Positions 46,059 to 55,012 of a stretch of 64,000 bases of DNA are shown here, piece after piece. The stretch spans positions 1,054,001 through 1,118,000 of the forward strand of contig NZ_CP015594.1 of the NCBI RefSeq assembly GCF_001647675.1. The letters run 5' to 3'. Positions within the stretch are counted from its first letter, which is position 1. The number at the start of each line of letters is the position of its first letter. Origin of the DNA: Acinetobacter sp. NCu2D-2. GTDB taxonomy: Bacteria; Pseudomonadota; Gammaproteobacteria; Pseudomonadales; Moraxellaceae. The notes under the pieces are model-generated. The model was not told the DNA's origin. It saw only the letters and a program-made list of their open reading frames with translations, and ran no database searches. A program made the position numbers and the translations under genes.

Positions 46059-46937
46059 TTATTTTGTGCTAGTCAAATAACTTGTTGGTTGATCAACAGC
46101 AACTTTAGTTCCTGCAAAGTGCTCATCCACATATGCTTTTACAGCAGGAGTGTGGTATAGCGCACCAACTTTTTTCAAAATCGGATCATTTGCACGGTCA
46201 GCAGCGGTTGCCAAAACGTTCACGTTCATTTTCGTAGTTTGGTCTACAGGTTCGTAGTAGATTGAATCTTTAAGTACGTTTAAACCGCCTTCCATTGCCA
46301 ATGTATTGCCCAATACAATCGCATCAACTTCGTCTTTTACGCGAACCGCTGTTGCCATTTGAATCGGTTTGATCACGATATTTTTAGCGTTTTCTACAAC
46401 GTCTGCTTCAGTACCTTTTACATTGTCAAAGTTTGGACGAAGTTTCACTAAGCCTGCAGATTGTAGAAGCAATAAAGCACGCGATTCATTCGCACCATCA
46501 TTTGGAATGGCAATAGTGGCGCCAGTTTTGAACTCAGCCAAAGATTTTACTTTGCTTGAGTAAATGCCCATAGGTTCTAAATAAGTTGTAGACAATGGCG
46601 CAATCTTTTGTGTGTTTGCATCATTAAATGCAACAAGGTACGCATACGATTGGAATGCATTGATATCAATTTCTTTATTGGCTACCGCTGTGTTCATCGC
46701 GACATAATCAGTAAAGTTTTTTACATCCAGTTTTAAGCCAGCTTCTTTAGTTTCAGGCAGGCTTGCAATGTGACGCCAAATATCGGCATCTGAACCAGTT
46801 GAAGCAATGGTGATGGTTTGTAATTCTGCTGAATCTTTATTGCTTTGTGCAGTGTCATTAGTCGGTGCTTCTTGTTTGCCACAAGCGGCTAATGTGAATA
46901 CTGATGCGCCAAGAATGACGCCAAGTAGCTTTTTCAT
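46059..46937 (-). CDS. metQ: methionine ABC transporter substrate-binding lipoprotein
   Basis: 292-residue lipoprotein (signal MKKLLGVILGASVFTLAAC, Cys19) of the NlpA/MetQ family, which binds L- or D-methionine in the periplasm. Recognisable segments include VKNFTDYVAMNTAVANKEIDINAFQSYAYLVAFN (about 75-108) and IAIPNDGANESRALLLLQSAGLVKL (about 144-168). AGGAAATCTTT precedes the ATG. It is the first gene of the operon, unlike the metN-first order of E. coli. No SAM riboswitch is visible upstream. Confidence 0.95.
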   Translation of the reverse strand: MKKLLGVILGASVFTLAACGKQEAPTNDTAQSNKDSAELQTITIASTGSDADIWRHIASLPETKEAGLKLDVKNFTDYVAMNTAVANKEIDINAFQSYAYLVAFNDANTQKIAPLSTTYLEPMGIYSSKVKSLAEFKTGATIAIPNDGANESRALLLLQSAGLVKLRPNFDNVKGTEADVVENAKNIVIKPIQMATAVRVKDEVDAIVLGNTLAMEGGLNVLKDSIYYEPVDQTTKMNVNVLATAADRANDPILKKVGALYHTPAVKAYVDEHFAGTKVAVDQPTSYLTSTK

Positions 46938-47583
46938 AAAGATTTCCTAATTTTTTGATGCTTAAAGTATATGCACTTTTAGGTCATATTAAAGTGAAGT
47001 TTTATTACAACCTCTGGATGCGACAAGATGATACTGTATGAACCCAAAAAAATGGATGAATACGTTGTTCATCGAATCATGATCTACTTTCAAACTAAAC
47101 TTTTAAATACAAAAGAGCATATAAGCTATAAATGCATTTAAAAATTTATGTCGATTTAAGTTCAATCTGCTGTAAACATCATAGCAACTTATCTTTATTC
47201 AATATAGTGAATAAAAATTAATTCATTATCCAATTATGTGCTTTAAAAATATAAAAAATAGTATGAATTACAAATAATTATTTTTATCAAAGTTATAAGA
47301 CTATTGTAATTTGCTGAAAACTTGATCTTTATAAGATTTTGTCTAATGCAAATCACAAAATTGAATATAAAGTGAAAATTACATATTTAATAAAACAATA
47401 ATAAAACTTTTAATATATTAGTAGGATGAATATATAGCATAATTTTAGTGTTTAAAATTTAAATAAATACAATAAATTCAGTGGGATAATTATTATGTAG
47501 TTGTGGGTCTTATTCATAGGATAAAGCTCTTAAAATAGTGCTAAAATTAGTCAAAATTTCAATTAATTGATCAGTCAGCTTTT
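46938..47583. other. intergenic region between metQ and the minor-pilin operon
   Basis: 646 bp, very A+T-rich, with divergent promoters expected. Short direct and inverted A/T runs are present but I see no gene, RNA or strong operator. A gene may have been lost here. Confidence 0.4.
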
Positions 47584-48025
47584 ATGATGAATCAAACATC
47601 TCCTTTTCATTTCAAACATGGTTTTACCCTCATTGAATTAATGATCGTAATCGTGATTATTGCCATTCTTGCTGCAATTGCATTGCCTTCATACAGTCAG
47701 TATGTAAAAAAAAAGCCAATATAAAACGGCACAATCGGATGTCGTTGCACTGAGTTTAGTTTTCGAAAACTATTACCAACGCAATTTAGCTTATCCTCAG
47801 CAGGATTATGCCAATAGTACAGCACTGCAATCTGCCTTTCCACAATGGTCTGCCAGTCAAAATGATGTCTTTGATTTTTCATCACAAGCGATTGATGAGG
47901 GAAAAGGATATGAGCTGACTGCGACTGCTAAAAGTTCAAGCAAATTGGTGGGTTGTACCTTTAAGTTAAATAATCGCAATGAGCGAACTGCAACTGTTCA
48001 ATGTGATGGTCAAACAACATGGTAA
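47584..48025 (+). pseudogene. PilE-like minor pilin, frameshifted at a nine-A run
   Basis: Class III-leader prepilin: [36 protein letters not shown] with Glu at mature position 5. The frame stops at TAA 47722-47724 after ...QYVKKKPI. One base fewer in the A9 run (47706-47714) gives [25 protein letters not shown] and reads on to TAA 48023-48025, about 146 residues with a C-terminal Cys pair (LVGCTFKLNN, VQCDGQ). So the ancestral run was probably A8. It resembles the PilE/ComE-type minor pilins and is first in a five-gene operon. The run is long enough for slippage by polymerase, so phase variation or partial rescue by transcriptional slippage is possible. Confidence 0.8.
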
Positions 48026-48501
48026 GTCAGCCACAATCAGGATTTAGCCTGATTGAATTGATGATTACCATAACGATTATGACCTTATTAATTGTCATGG
48101 GAACGTCTTTGACAGGGTATTGGGTCAAGCAATCTGAAGTCGATCAAGCTGTGATGTCGATGAAAAGTGCGATTGAGCTGAGCCGCGCCACTGCAATTCG
48201 TAATGTGGCAGCGCAGCAAGATTCAGCTGCTTCTAGTGTCGTATGTCTAAATGAGACCACTAAACTCATTACGGTGCATCAAGCTACTCAAGATGCTGAA
48301 GCAAGCTGTAGCACACCTCATATCTTTCAATATGCGCTGGTTCAAGCCATAGAAATTCAAGATGACGAACATAAGCCTTTTAAATGCCTTGCTTTTAATC
48401 ATTATAGTCAGCTCATGGTGTCTACAGCGCAATGTGCAAACAGTATGTTCATGAGCTTTCAACATGGGGCGGTGTATGAAACACATCATTTCAATCAATA
48501 A
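48019..48501 (+). CDS. FimU/GspH-like minor prepilin
   Basis: 160-residue prepilin with a short leader, MVSQPQSG|FSLIELMITITIMTLLIVMGTSL, Glu at mature position 5 and the long hydrophobic helix. The GspH-type continuation is VKQSEVDQAVMSMKSAIELSRATAIRNVAAQQ (about 36-67), then a cysteine-bearing beta domain. It would sit near the tip of a type IV pilus or pseudopilus. Start ATG 48019 overlaps the stop of the upstream pilin (ATGGTAA); its own end overlaps the next gene by 26 bp. It is the only cleanly intact FTLIE-type gene in this operon. Confidence 0.88.
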   Translation: MVSQPQSGFSLIELMITITIMTLLIVMGTSLTGYWVKQSEVDQAVMSMKSAIELSRATAIRNVAAQQDSAASSVVCLNETTKLITVHQATQDAEASCSTPHIFQYALVQAIEIQDDEHKPFKCLAFNHYSQLMVSTAQCANSMFMSFQHGAVYETHHFNQ

Positions 48502-48897
48502 AGCTGAGCATGGTATGGGCTTATTGGAAGCCCTGATTGCTGTATTGCTTTCAAGTATTGTGATTTTAGGTGCGATATACAGTTCAGGGCGAACTTTAGT
48601 TGCACAGCGTCAAAATAACATGCAATACATCGTGGTCAATCAGCTCCGTTTTATGCTGCAAAATGCTACGGCTTCTGAGCGTCAAGAATGGTGTGCAGGA
48701 AAAAGTCATCCTGAGATTGTATTACCTAAAGAAAAACACCCATATCTGTGACGGTCTCTTGCCAACAAATGAATGTCACTGTGACTAATCCGCACAACCC
48801 TAGTTATAACCACACAGTTCAAACTCTGCAACCAATGAAGTTTGAACTTGAAAGTGAATTACTCGGCGGCAAAATGACATTGGGCGAAACACTATGA
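48476..48897 (+). pseudogene. PilV-like minor prepilin, frameshifted
   Basis: Prepilin with the leader ending AEHG|MGLLEALIAVLLSSIVILGAIY, the usual PilV-type start (Glu at mature position 5). The frame stops early at TGA 48749-48751, after ...PKEKHPYL. One added A in the A5 run at 48732-48736 gives EKTPISVTVSCQQMNVTVTNPHNPSYN and reads on to TGA 48895-48897, overlapping the next start by 4 bp as expected for this operon; intact length about 140 residues. Start ATG 48476 is chosen over 48464 by the leader length. The loss of one A could be real or a sequencing error. Confidence 0.78.
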
Positions 48898-49553
48898 AGC
48901 AATTTCAAAGTGGTGTAACACTCATCAGTTTGCTGATTGGTCTCTTGATTTCGATGTTATGTCTGATCGCCGTATTAAGCGCTTATAGAACCTTAGTGAA
49001 AACAAGTGTTGATGCACGAATTTCTGCATCGCATGACACGAAATTGCAAACAGGGCTGACAACAGCACAGATGTATGTACAAAACGCAGGGTTTGGCTTA
49101 GATGGCTCAAATCATGTCGCTTTACAAAGTATTAAGCTCAATGAACATGACACCAATGCAGTGCTGTGGCGTATGCGAACCGGAAACAAGCCTGTTTGCC
49201 AAGGTTTGGCAGATATTGAAAGTGCTGACAAAAAGAAAAGGCAATTGGTTTTACTTGCAAGCAGTTTAAATGACAGTGCGAATGGCTGCGTAGGATCAAG
49301 TTCATTGAATACCATGCAGTGGAAAGTGAAAACTGTACTGGCTCATTTGGAAGATGTGAGTTCGGATCATTCAAATCCTGTACAGATTAGTTTTAGCTCA
49401 ACGGTCGGGCATTGTTCACCTTATGGTGCAGTCACTGAAAAAGACACTGCGCAACATCCCTTAATACTGATGAATGCAAAAACCAGCACACAAAATCATG
49501 CCAATTTAGACAATCTGACCGTTCCTGTTTGTCTAGTCAATATCCTATCTTGA
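48894..49553 (+). CDS. PilW-like minor prepilin
   Basis: 219-residue prepilin: MKQFQSG|VTLISLLIGLLISMLCLIAVLSAYRTLV. Mature position 5 is Ser rather than Glu, so it departs from the normal pilin assembly rule, as some tip-like minor pilins do. A beta-rich Cys-containing domain follows (PVCQGLADIES, GCVGSSS, GHCSPYG, PVCLVN). It overlaps the PilV-like gene by 4 bp. The reading frame is intact, but its upstream partners are broken. Confidence 0.84.
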   Translation: MKQFQSGVTLISLLIGLLISMLCLIAVLSAYRTLVKTSVDARISASHDTKLQTGLTTAQMYVQNAGFGLDGSNHVALQSIKLNEHDTNAVLWRMRTGNKPVCQGLADIESADKKKRQLVLLASSLNDSANGCVGSSSLNTMQWKVKTVLAHLEDVSSDHSNPVQISFSSTVGHCSPYGAVTEKDTAQHPLILMNAKTSTQNHANLDNLTVPVCLVNILS

Positions 49554-49624
49554 TGGGCATTGCAATGAATCAATCTATGAATACACGTCCTCATAATCAG
49601 CAAGGTTTTGCCACGATTTATATT

Positions 49625-50494
49625 AGACCTCTTGCGAAAGTAAAAAATTGTTTATACTAGTCCCATGAAATATGAAAATTTAACTAGATTTAATGATGGG
49701 GAATTTAAACGACTTGTTGGCGTTCCTCGTCCATTATTCTTAAAAATGGTATCAGTGTTACAACACGCTGAACTTGCCAAGAAAAAATCTGGAAGACCTC
49801 ATTCGTTGTGTTTAGAGGATCAATTGTTGTTAACTTTAAATTACTTACGCTGTTATAGAACTCAAATTGAGTTATCCGCCGACTATAACCTAGCTGAAAG
49901 TAATGTGAATCGTACGATTCAGAAAGTTGAAAAGGCTCTGATTCAATCACGGATTTTCGCATTGCCTAAAAGGAATCAAAAGTTTAGTGAGGAGGATTAT
50001 GTAATCGTTGATGTCACTGAGTCACAGATTGAGCGTCCCAAAAAAACAAAGAAAATTCTATAGCGGTAAAAAGAAGAAACATACGCTAAAAACACAGGTC
50101 ATTTTTAACCCAAAATTAAAGCAAATTGTAAGTATACAGATTGAAGATGGCAGAAAACACGATCTGACGATTGCGCGTAAGTATTTGAAGGAGATGGTCA
50201 TTTATCCTTGTATCATGGCAGATTTAGCCTATAAAGGATTTCATCAGATTAAGAGTAAGTTACTCATTCCCATCAAGAAACCTAAGAATTTATCATTACC
50301 CCAAATAGCAAAACAGATCAACCAAGAAATCAGTCGGCGTAGGATCACAATTGAACATATCAACGGCAAACTTAAACATTTTCGGATATTAACAGAACGC
50401 TATAGAAATAGACGGAAACGCTTTGGTCTAAGAATGAATTTAATTGCTGGAATGGTGAATTGGATGCTCTTAAATTAACTTTCGCAAGAGATCT
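49625..50494 (+). mobile_element. IS5-family insertion sequence, 870 bp
   Basis: The ends AGACCTCTTGCGAAAG and (complement) AGATCTCTTGCGAAAG form 16-bp inverted repeats with one mismatch, and ATT is duplicated at both sides (49622-49624, 50495-50497), a 3-bp target site as in IS5-group elements. Two overlapping frames carry the transposase. It is inserted in the same orientation into the PilX-like gene, just after the prepilin signal. Confidence 0.9.
49665..50478 (+). pseudogene. IS5-family transposase in two frames
   Basis: The first frame (49665-50063) has the N-terminal helix-turn-helix region (GRPHSLCLEDQLLLTLNYLR) and the first catalytic Asp in VIVDVTESQIERPKK. The second (50008-50478) holds the DDE remainder, GRKHDLTIARKYL, MADLAYKGF and RRITIEHINGKLKHF. 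They join if one A is dropped from the A7 run at 50040-50046, giving PKKQRKFYSGKKKK. The shift needed is +1, whereas programmed shifting in this group is known as -1, so an inactivating indel is more likely than programmed frameshifting, though I cannot exclude slippage on the A run. Confidence 0.78.
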
Positions 50495-52390
50495 ATTGTT
50501 CTGATGGTTGGTCTTGCGATTGCAGTTTCTGCACTCGGCACGGCTTACTATATTGCCACGAGTCAAAAAAGTTTAGTGGTGAGTCATGCATCTACCAATG
50601 TGCAATCAGGGGCATGGTCAGGTGTAGAAATTCTGAAAGAGTATTTAAATACGCTTGATGAAACGGGTGTTTTGGCACTTAATCAACAAAATTTAAAACT
50701 GAATGTGCAAGATGGTCGAAGCCTCGATGTTAAAAACATTGTGGTTCAGAAACTTGATCCTGAGCTTAAACAATATCGCGTCACTGCAAATATTGTAAAC
50801 GTGAGTGAATTGTCACAATCATCCTCAAGTATCCAAGCGGTCTATGATGTAGATTTACAGCAGACCCCAAGCTCAAGTCAAAATCCAAATCAAGCAGATG
50901 ATATTTCAGGTGCAATGAATTTCTTTGGTGGCTTAGGTCTTTCTGGCGGTATTGTCATGAAAGATACTGGCGCTGCATCTGTCATTAATGTGGATGGGAA
51001 TTTTTCTGCACAAAGTATTGGTTTAACTGGTGTGAAAACCATTAATTCAACTGGCGATGTGACTTTAAATAGTTCGGTTAGCGTAGATAATGTGTATGCC
51101 AATGGCTCGATCTATTTATCTCAAGGTGCTGCGATTCAGAAAATTGCGTCTGCGCAAAAATCAATTAGTGTTGATAGCTGGGGGCAAGATCAAGGTGCTT
51201 TCTATGCCAATCAAGATATTTTATTGAAAGGGAGTGCGGTCAAAAGTGCCGACAGTCTTTCAAATATTTTAATCAGTACGTGGTCTCGAGTTGGTTCGGC
51301 AATTGCGAAAAAAAGTATTAGCTGTGTAGGAACAGGATGGAATGATTTTGATTCCTTGCAAGCCTATGCTTTTAAAAATTGTCCGAGTAATTCAAAAATT
51401 CATAATCCACCCTTAACTGAACCGCAAGGTGCTGTGGCTTTGGTTTCGATGAACCGTCCATTGGTTAATGCTTTGGATGAAAAATATATTCAGCAAGCCA
51501 ATTATATTTTTAAATATAACGCTGCGACCCAACGCCCAATCGTGACTGTACAGAATGTAAATGGAATCCCTGATGGGGATTATGAAATTGGTCGTTATGT
51601 CCGAAATTATGTCCAATATTGGGGTGATTTATGTCAGTCAGTTGATAAAGATGGTTATTGCCAAACGCCTGTAGTCGGACATTTATATCTAGATGCATCG
51701 CAAAAACAGCGGATTAAATACAGTAATGGCACATGGACGGTTGATGATGAAGTCGGTAACCCGACAGGACAAGTTGGCAGTAATACCGCACCATCTATTC
51801 CATCAATAGCGCCGGGTATTATGTTGTTTTATGGCAACGTGTCATTACCGCGCGGTTTATTTGTGAATACGATTTTGGCGACAGGTGATATTAGTTATGG
51901 TCAATCCATTAGCTTGTATGCACCAAACTATGCAGGGGCAGCATCTGTTTGTCATGTGAATGGATACGCCATGCTAAATAATATTTGTTCATCGACAACT
52001 ACTTTAACTCAACTTAGCTTGGCAAATACTGCTTTACTTGCTGGTTCATGCACATTGGGTCAGGACATAGATTTGTGCCGCCAAAGCTATACAGGTGGTA
52101 CGATTTCATTAGGTCAAAGTGCATATATCTTCGGTAATATCGTTGCAGGCAATGTTTTGGATACTTCTGGTTCGAGCCATATTGTTGGTGGTGTGCTCGC
52201 AGCTGCACTTGGTAATGTTGGACAAGGCAATAAAATCGGTAATACAACAACTATTGATTTTAGTGACTTAAAAAATCGTCCTGATTTTAAGCCATCTGTT
52301 CCAGGTACGTCTGATGAAACATCTAAGACAGAAGATATTACCGATCATGTCACATTAAAATGGTCACGTTATTTATAAACGTTCTATTTA

Positions 52391-52419
52391 AATAAACCCT
52401 GATATTCAGGGTTTATTTT
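52391..52419 (+). terminator. terminator of the minor-pilin operon
   Basis: AAATAAACCCTGA-TAT-TCAGGGTTTATTTTT, a perfect stem followed by T residues just past the PilX-like stop. Confidence 0.9.
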
Positions 52420-52456
52420 TATCTATAACGCAATGGTTTGAGCTGAGATTGTGCTC

Positions 52457-53011
52457 TTAGCAAAACGGAATATGCAAATAATCACTACGCAGTTTTTCAT
52501 AGAGTACATGCTGACATAAAGGATGATCTGTCGGAATCAGTGGATGATCAAACTCTTTCACTTTTTCTAAGCCGATGTTTTGCATCACACGTTGTGAGGG
52601 GGTGTTCTGTAGCGATGTAAATGAAATGACTTTTTCTAATCTGAGGTTTCTAAATGCATGTTTGAGTACGGCTTTAGCACCTTCGGTGGCATAACCCTGA
52701 TGCCAGTATTGGGGTAATAAGCGCCAACCAATTTCGGGTGCATCTGCCATATCAAACTCAGGCGGATGCACATGCAGACCAATAAATCCTATAAATTCAC
52801 CTGTGGCTTTAAGTTCTACAGCGAATAAACCCCAACCACGTGTTTCAATTGCATCTTTAAGTCGTTGCATAAATGCGGTGGACTCGGAAGCGTTTAGTTT
52901 TTTATAGAAATAGCGCATGACGTCATCATCTGCACACATTTGGATAAATGGGGCAGTATCGGAATCTTGCCATTGGCGGAGGATGAGGCGAGGGGTTTGT
53001 AAAGATGTCAT
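52457..53011 (-). CDS. GNAT acetyltransferase, RimJ/RimL-like
   Basis: 184-residue acetyltransferase of the Acetyltransf_3 group. TPRLILRQWQDSDTAPFIQM (about 6-25) is the usual start; the motif A region is EIGWRLLPQYWHQGYATEGAKAVLKHAF (about 92-119), with Q/H-G-Y/x-A binding acetyl-CoA; FTSLQNTPSQRVMQNIGLEKV (about 130-150) is the characteristic SxxxN end. It may acetylate a ribosomal or other protein N-terminus, or a small molecule. Single gene facing the pilin operon's end. Confidence 0.89.
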   Translation of the reverse strand: MTSLQTPRLILRQWQDSDTAPFIQMCADDDVMRYFYKKLNASESTAFMQRLKDAIETRGWGLFAVELKATGEFIGFIGLHVHPPEFDMADAPEIGWRLLPQYWHQGYATEGAKAVLKHAFRNLRLEKVISFTSLQNTPSQRVMQNIGLEKVKEFDHPLIPTDHPLCQHVLYEKLRSDYLHIPFC

Positions 53012-53185
53012 CGGATTGCCAATAAAATTGATTAGTAGAACTAAGCATAAATTATAAAGAAAGCATGTAGATTAATGAATTAGAAGTGTTGAATTAAAAT
53101 TTAATCTTAGATATTGTCAATAATATAAAAATATTTCTACAAATAATTTTACGATTCGAAAGACATAAATAAAAAAGAGGTTGCG

Positions 53186-53620
53186 ATGGGTAATTATATA
53201 GAGTCAAATTTAGCAAGAGATGAAAAAATACTTGAGAGAGCACACGTTTCTTGGATGTCACAAATTTGGTACATCATTTTTGGAATTTTATTGTTACCTA
53301 TAGCGGGAATTGGGTTGATTCTTATTCTTATCGCTATAATTAATGTTTGGACAACAGAGCTCGCAATAACAAATAGAAGGATCATTGCTAAAACAGGATT
53401 AATTCGTCGCAATACTATTGAGCTTAAAGTTAATCGTGTAGAGAGTCTGGGCGTCGATCAAGGTATTTTAGGGCGAATTTTTAATTTTGGTTCAATTGTT
53501 GTGAAAGGTACAGGTGGTTCTAATGCGCCAATCCCTTATATAGCAAAGCCACTGGATTTTCGAAAATCAGTAAATCATTATTTAGATGAACTCGATGATA
53601 AAGCTGTAATTGACAGCTAA
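53186..53620 (+). CDS. bacterial PH-domain (DUF304/YdbS-like) membrane protein
   Basis: 144-residue protein: two adjacent hydrophobic segments (about 30-55: IWYIIFGILLLPIAGIGLILILIAIINVW) and a C-terminal bacterial PH domain (LAITNRRIIAKTGLIRRNTIELKVNRVESLGVDQGILGRIFNFGSIVVKGTGG, about 60-112) of the DUF304 type. Function of the family is unsettled. GAGGTTGCG precedes the ATG. The IS256-family element is inserted 4 bp after its stop codon and separates it from its natural terminator. Confidence 0.86.
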   Translation: MGNYIESNLARDEKILERAHVSWMSQIWYIIFGILLLPIAGIGLILILIAIINVWTTELAITNRRIIAKTGLIRRNTIELKVNRVESLGVDQGILGRIFNFGSIVVKGTGGSNAPIPYIAKPLDFRKSVNHYLDELDDKAVIDS

Positions 53621-53624
53621 TAAA

Positions 53625-54959
53625 GAGCCTGTAAATAATTTTGTGTAATTGCTTTTCATAAATTTAAAGGTGATTGCTTAAGCGGTCACCGAATTCAATA
53701 ATAAAGCGGCTCATGGCTAAACGCCAGTCGCGAATAGGCATATTCCACTTTTTAGACGCTGCATCAATTGCCAGGTAAATCACTTTACGTACAGAATCAT
53801 CCGATGGAAAGACTTTACGCTTTTTGATCGCCTGACGTATTACGCTGTTTAATGATTCGATCGCATTGGTGGTATAGATGGCTTTGCGTATCTCGGCTGG
53901 ATAAGCAAAGAAGGTATTTAGATTCTCCCAGTGTGTACGCCAGCTTTTGCTGATCTGTGGGTACTTGTCATCCCATGTTTGGGCGAATTGATCCAAGGCC
54001 ATCAAGGCTGCCTCTTCAGTAGGTGACTGATAAACGGCTTTTAAATCCTGAGTGACGGCCTTGTAATCTTTCCATGATACGTATTTCAAGCTGTTACGCA
54101 GCATATGGATAATGCACAGCTGGATATGGGTTTGCGGGTATACGCTGTTAATGGCATCAGGAAAGCCTTTTAGTCCATCCACACAGGCGATCAGAATATC
54201 CTGCAACCCTCGGTTTTTAAGCTCAGTCAGGACATTCAGCCAGAACTTTGCACCTTCATTCTCAGCCATCCACATGCCGAGCAGTTCTTTCTGTCCATCA
54301 AGATTAATGCCTAAGGCAAGGAATACAGCCTTGTTGATAACACTGCCATTATGACGGACTTTAACTACAATACAGTCCATATAGACGATGGGATAGAGTG
54401 CATCCAGCGGACGGTTTTGCCATTCAGCGACTTGCTCCTTAACAGCATCAGTCACCTTGGAAATAAGCGTTGGAGATACATCAGCATCGTACATTTCTTT
54501 GAAAGTAGCCACGATTTCACGGGTAGTCATGCCTTTGGCATAAAGGGATAGAATTTGGCTATCCATTTGCGTGATACGCCTTGCGAAGCAGTGCTTCTCA
54601 TTCTTTTTAATTAGTTGTGGCTCAAATGTGCCATCACGATCTCGTGGTGTGGTGATCTCAATCTCACCATCATCGCTCAGCACGGTCTTACTGGAATAAC
54701 CGTTACGAGCATTTGAACCGTTCTTACGAGCATTCTTTTCATGTCCGAGATGTTCGGTAAGTTCGGCATTGAGAGCCGTTTCAACAGTGAGTTTAGTCAA
54801 CAATCGGGTGAATTGATTGAGATCGTCTTCTGTTTTGATTCCTTTAGCAAATTCTGCTGCAAGGTCTTTTAGTTTTTGTTCGTTCATCATGTTGCCTGAC
54901 TCCGTTGTGAATATGAACATAGCAAATTCAGGCAATTACACAATTTAATTTACAGTCTC
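53625..54959 (-). mobile_element. IS256-family insertion sequence, 1335 bp, intact
   Basis: Imperfect inverted repeats of about 27 bp (GAGCCTGTAAATAATTTTGTG at one end, GAGACTGTAAATTAAATTGTG at the other) and a perfect 8-bp target duplication CTAATAAA (53617-53624 and 54960-54967), the size typical of IS256. It carries one transposase on the minus strand. It lies just beyond the PH-domain gene stop. Protein and ends recall ISAba26-type elements, but I cannot name it with certainty. Confidence 0.94.
53664..54890 (-). CDS. IS256-family (mutator-type) transposase
   Basis: 408-residue DDE transposase. Landmarks: N-terminal GYSSKTVLSDDGEIEITTPRDRDGTFEPQLI (about 65-95), first Asp in PIVYMDCIVVKVR (about 170), second in LIACVDGLKGFPDAI (about 235), and the terminal Glu in YTTNAIESLNSVIRQ (about 345), the mutator signature. 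ATG 54890 (MMNEQKL) has GGAGTCAGG before it; the frame extends upstream to 54935 but that part is outside the conserved protein. Probably active. Confidence 0.95.
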   Translation of the reverse strand: MMNEQKLKDLAAEFAKGIKTEDDLNQFTRLLTKLTVETALNAELTEHLGHEKNARKNGSNARNGYSSKTVLSDDGEIEITTPRDRDGTFEPQLIKKNEKHCFARRITQMDSQILSLYAKGMTTREIVATFKEMYDADVSPTLISKVTDAVKEQVAEWQNRPLDALYPIVYMDCIVVKVRHNGSVINKAVFLALGINLDGQKELLGMWMAENEGAKFWLNVLTELKNRGLQDILIACVDGLKGFPDAINSVYPQTHIQLCIIHMLRNSLKYVSWKDYKAVTQDLKAVYQSPTEEAALMALDQFAQTWDDKYPQISKSWRTHWENLNTFFAYPAEIRKAIYTTNAIESLNSVIRQAIKKRKVFPSDDSVRKVIYLAIDAASKKWNMPIRDWRLAMSRFIIEFGDRLSNHL

Positions 54960-54967
54960 CTAATAAA

Positions 54968-55000
54968 TAAAAAACCCCGAAAAATCGGGGTTTTTCTTAA
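54968..55000. terminator. bidirectional terminator downstream of purD
   Basis: TAAAAAACCCCGA-AAAA-TCGGGGTTTTTCTT, between the IS256 element and the purD stop. Before the insertion it also served the PH-domain gene, whose stop lay only a few bases away. Confidence 0.9.
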
Positions 55001-55012
55001 ACAAAATATAGA

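Larger units (their letters stand above)
49565..52378 (+). pseudogene. very large PilX-like prepilin, interrupted by an IS5-family element
   Basis: Last gene of the minor-pilin operon. Fragments are 49565-49624 and 50498-52378; removing the element and one ATT copy rejoins them in frame as QQG|FATIYIVLMVGLAIAVSALG, giving about 646 residues, several times the size of usual PilX. The mature position 5 is Tyr, not Glu. After the helix (to about 130) comes a long body with repeating short beta strands (GNFSAQSIGLTGVKTINSTG, GSIYLSQGAAIQKI, GNVSLPRG, SISLYAPNYAG, GGTISLGQSAYIFGNIVAG), resembling bactofilin-like or beta-solenoid folds. It could be a pilus-tip adhesin. A terminator follows at once. 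The product is very probably lost here. Confidence 0.8.

Noticed and set aside
46938..47100. SAM or methionine-responsive riboswitch upstream of metQ
   Set aside because: The leader is A+T-rich with no kink-turn or four-way stem pattern.
50040..50046. A7 run of the IS5 transposase as a programmed -1 frameshift site
   Set aside because: The second frame is +1 (or -2) relative to the first, so a standard -1 slip does not join them.
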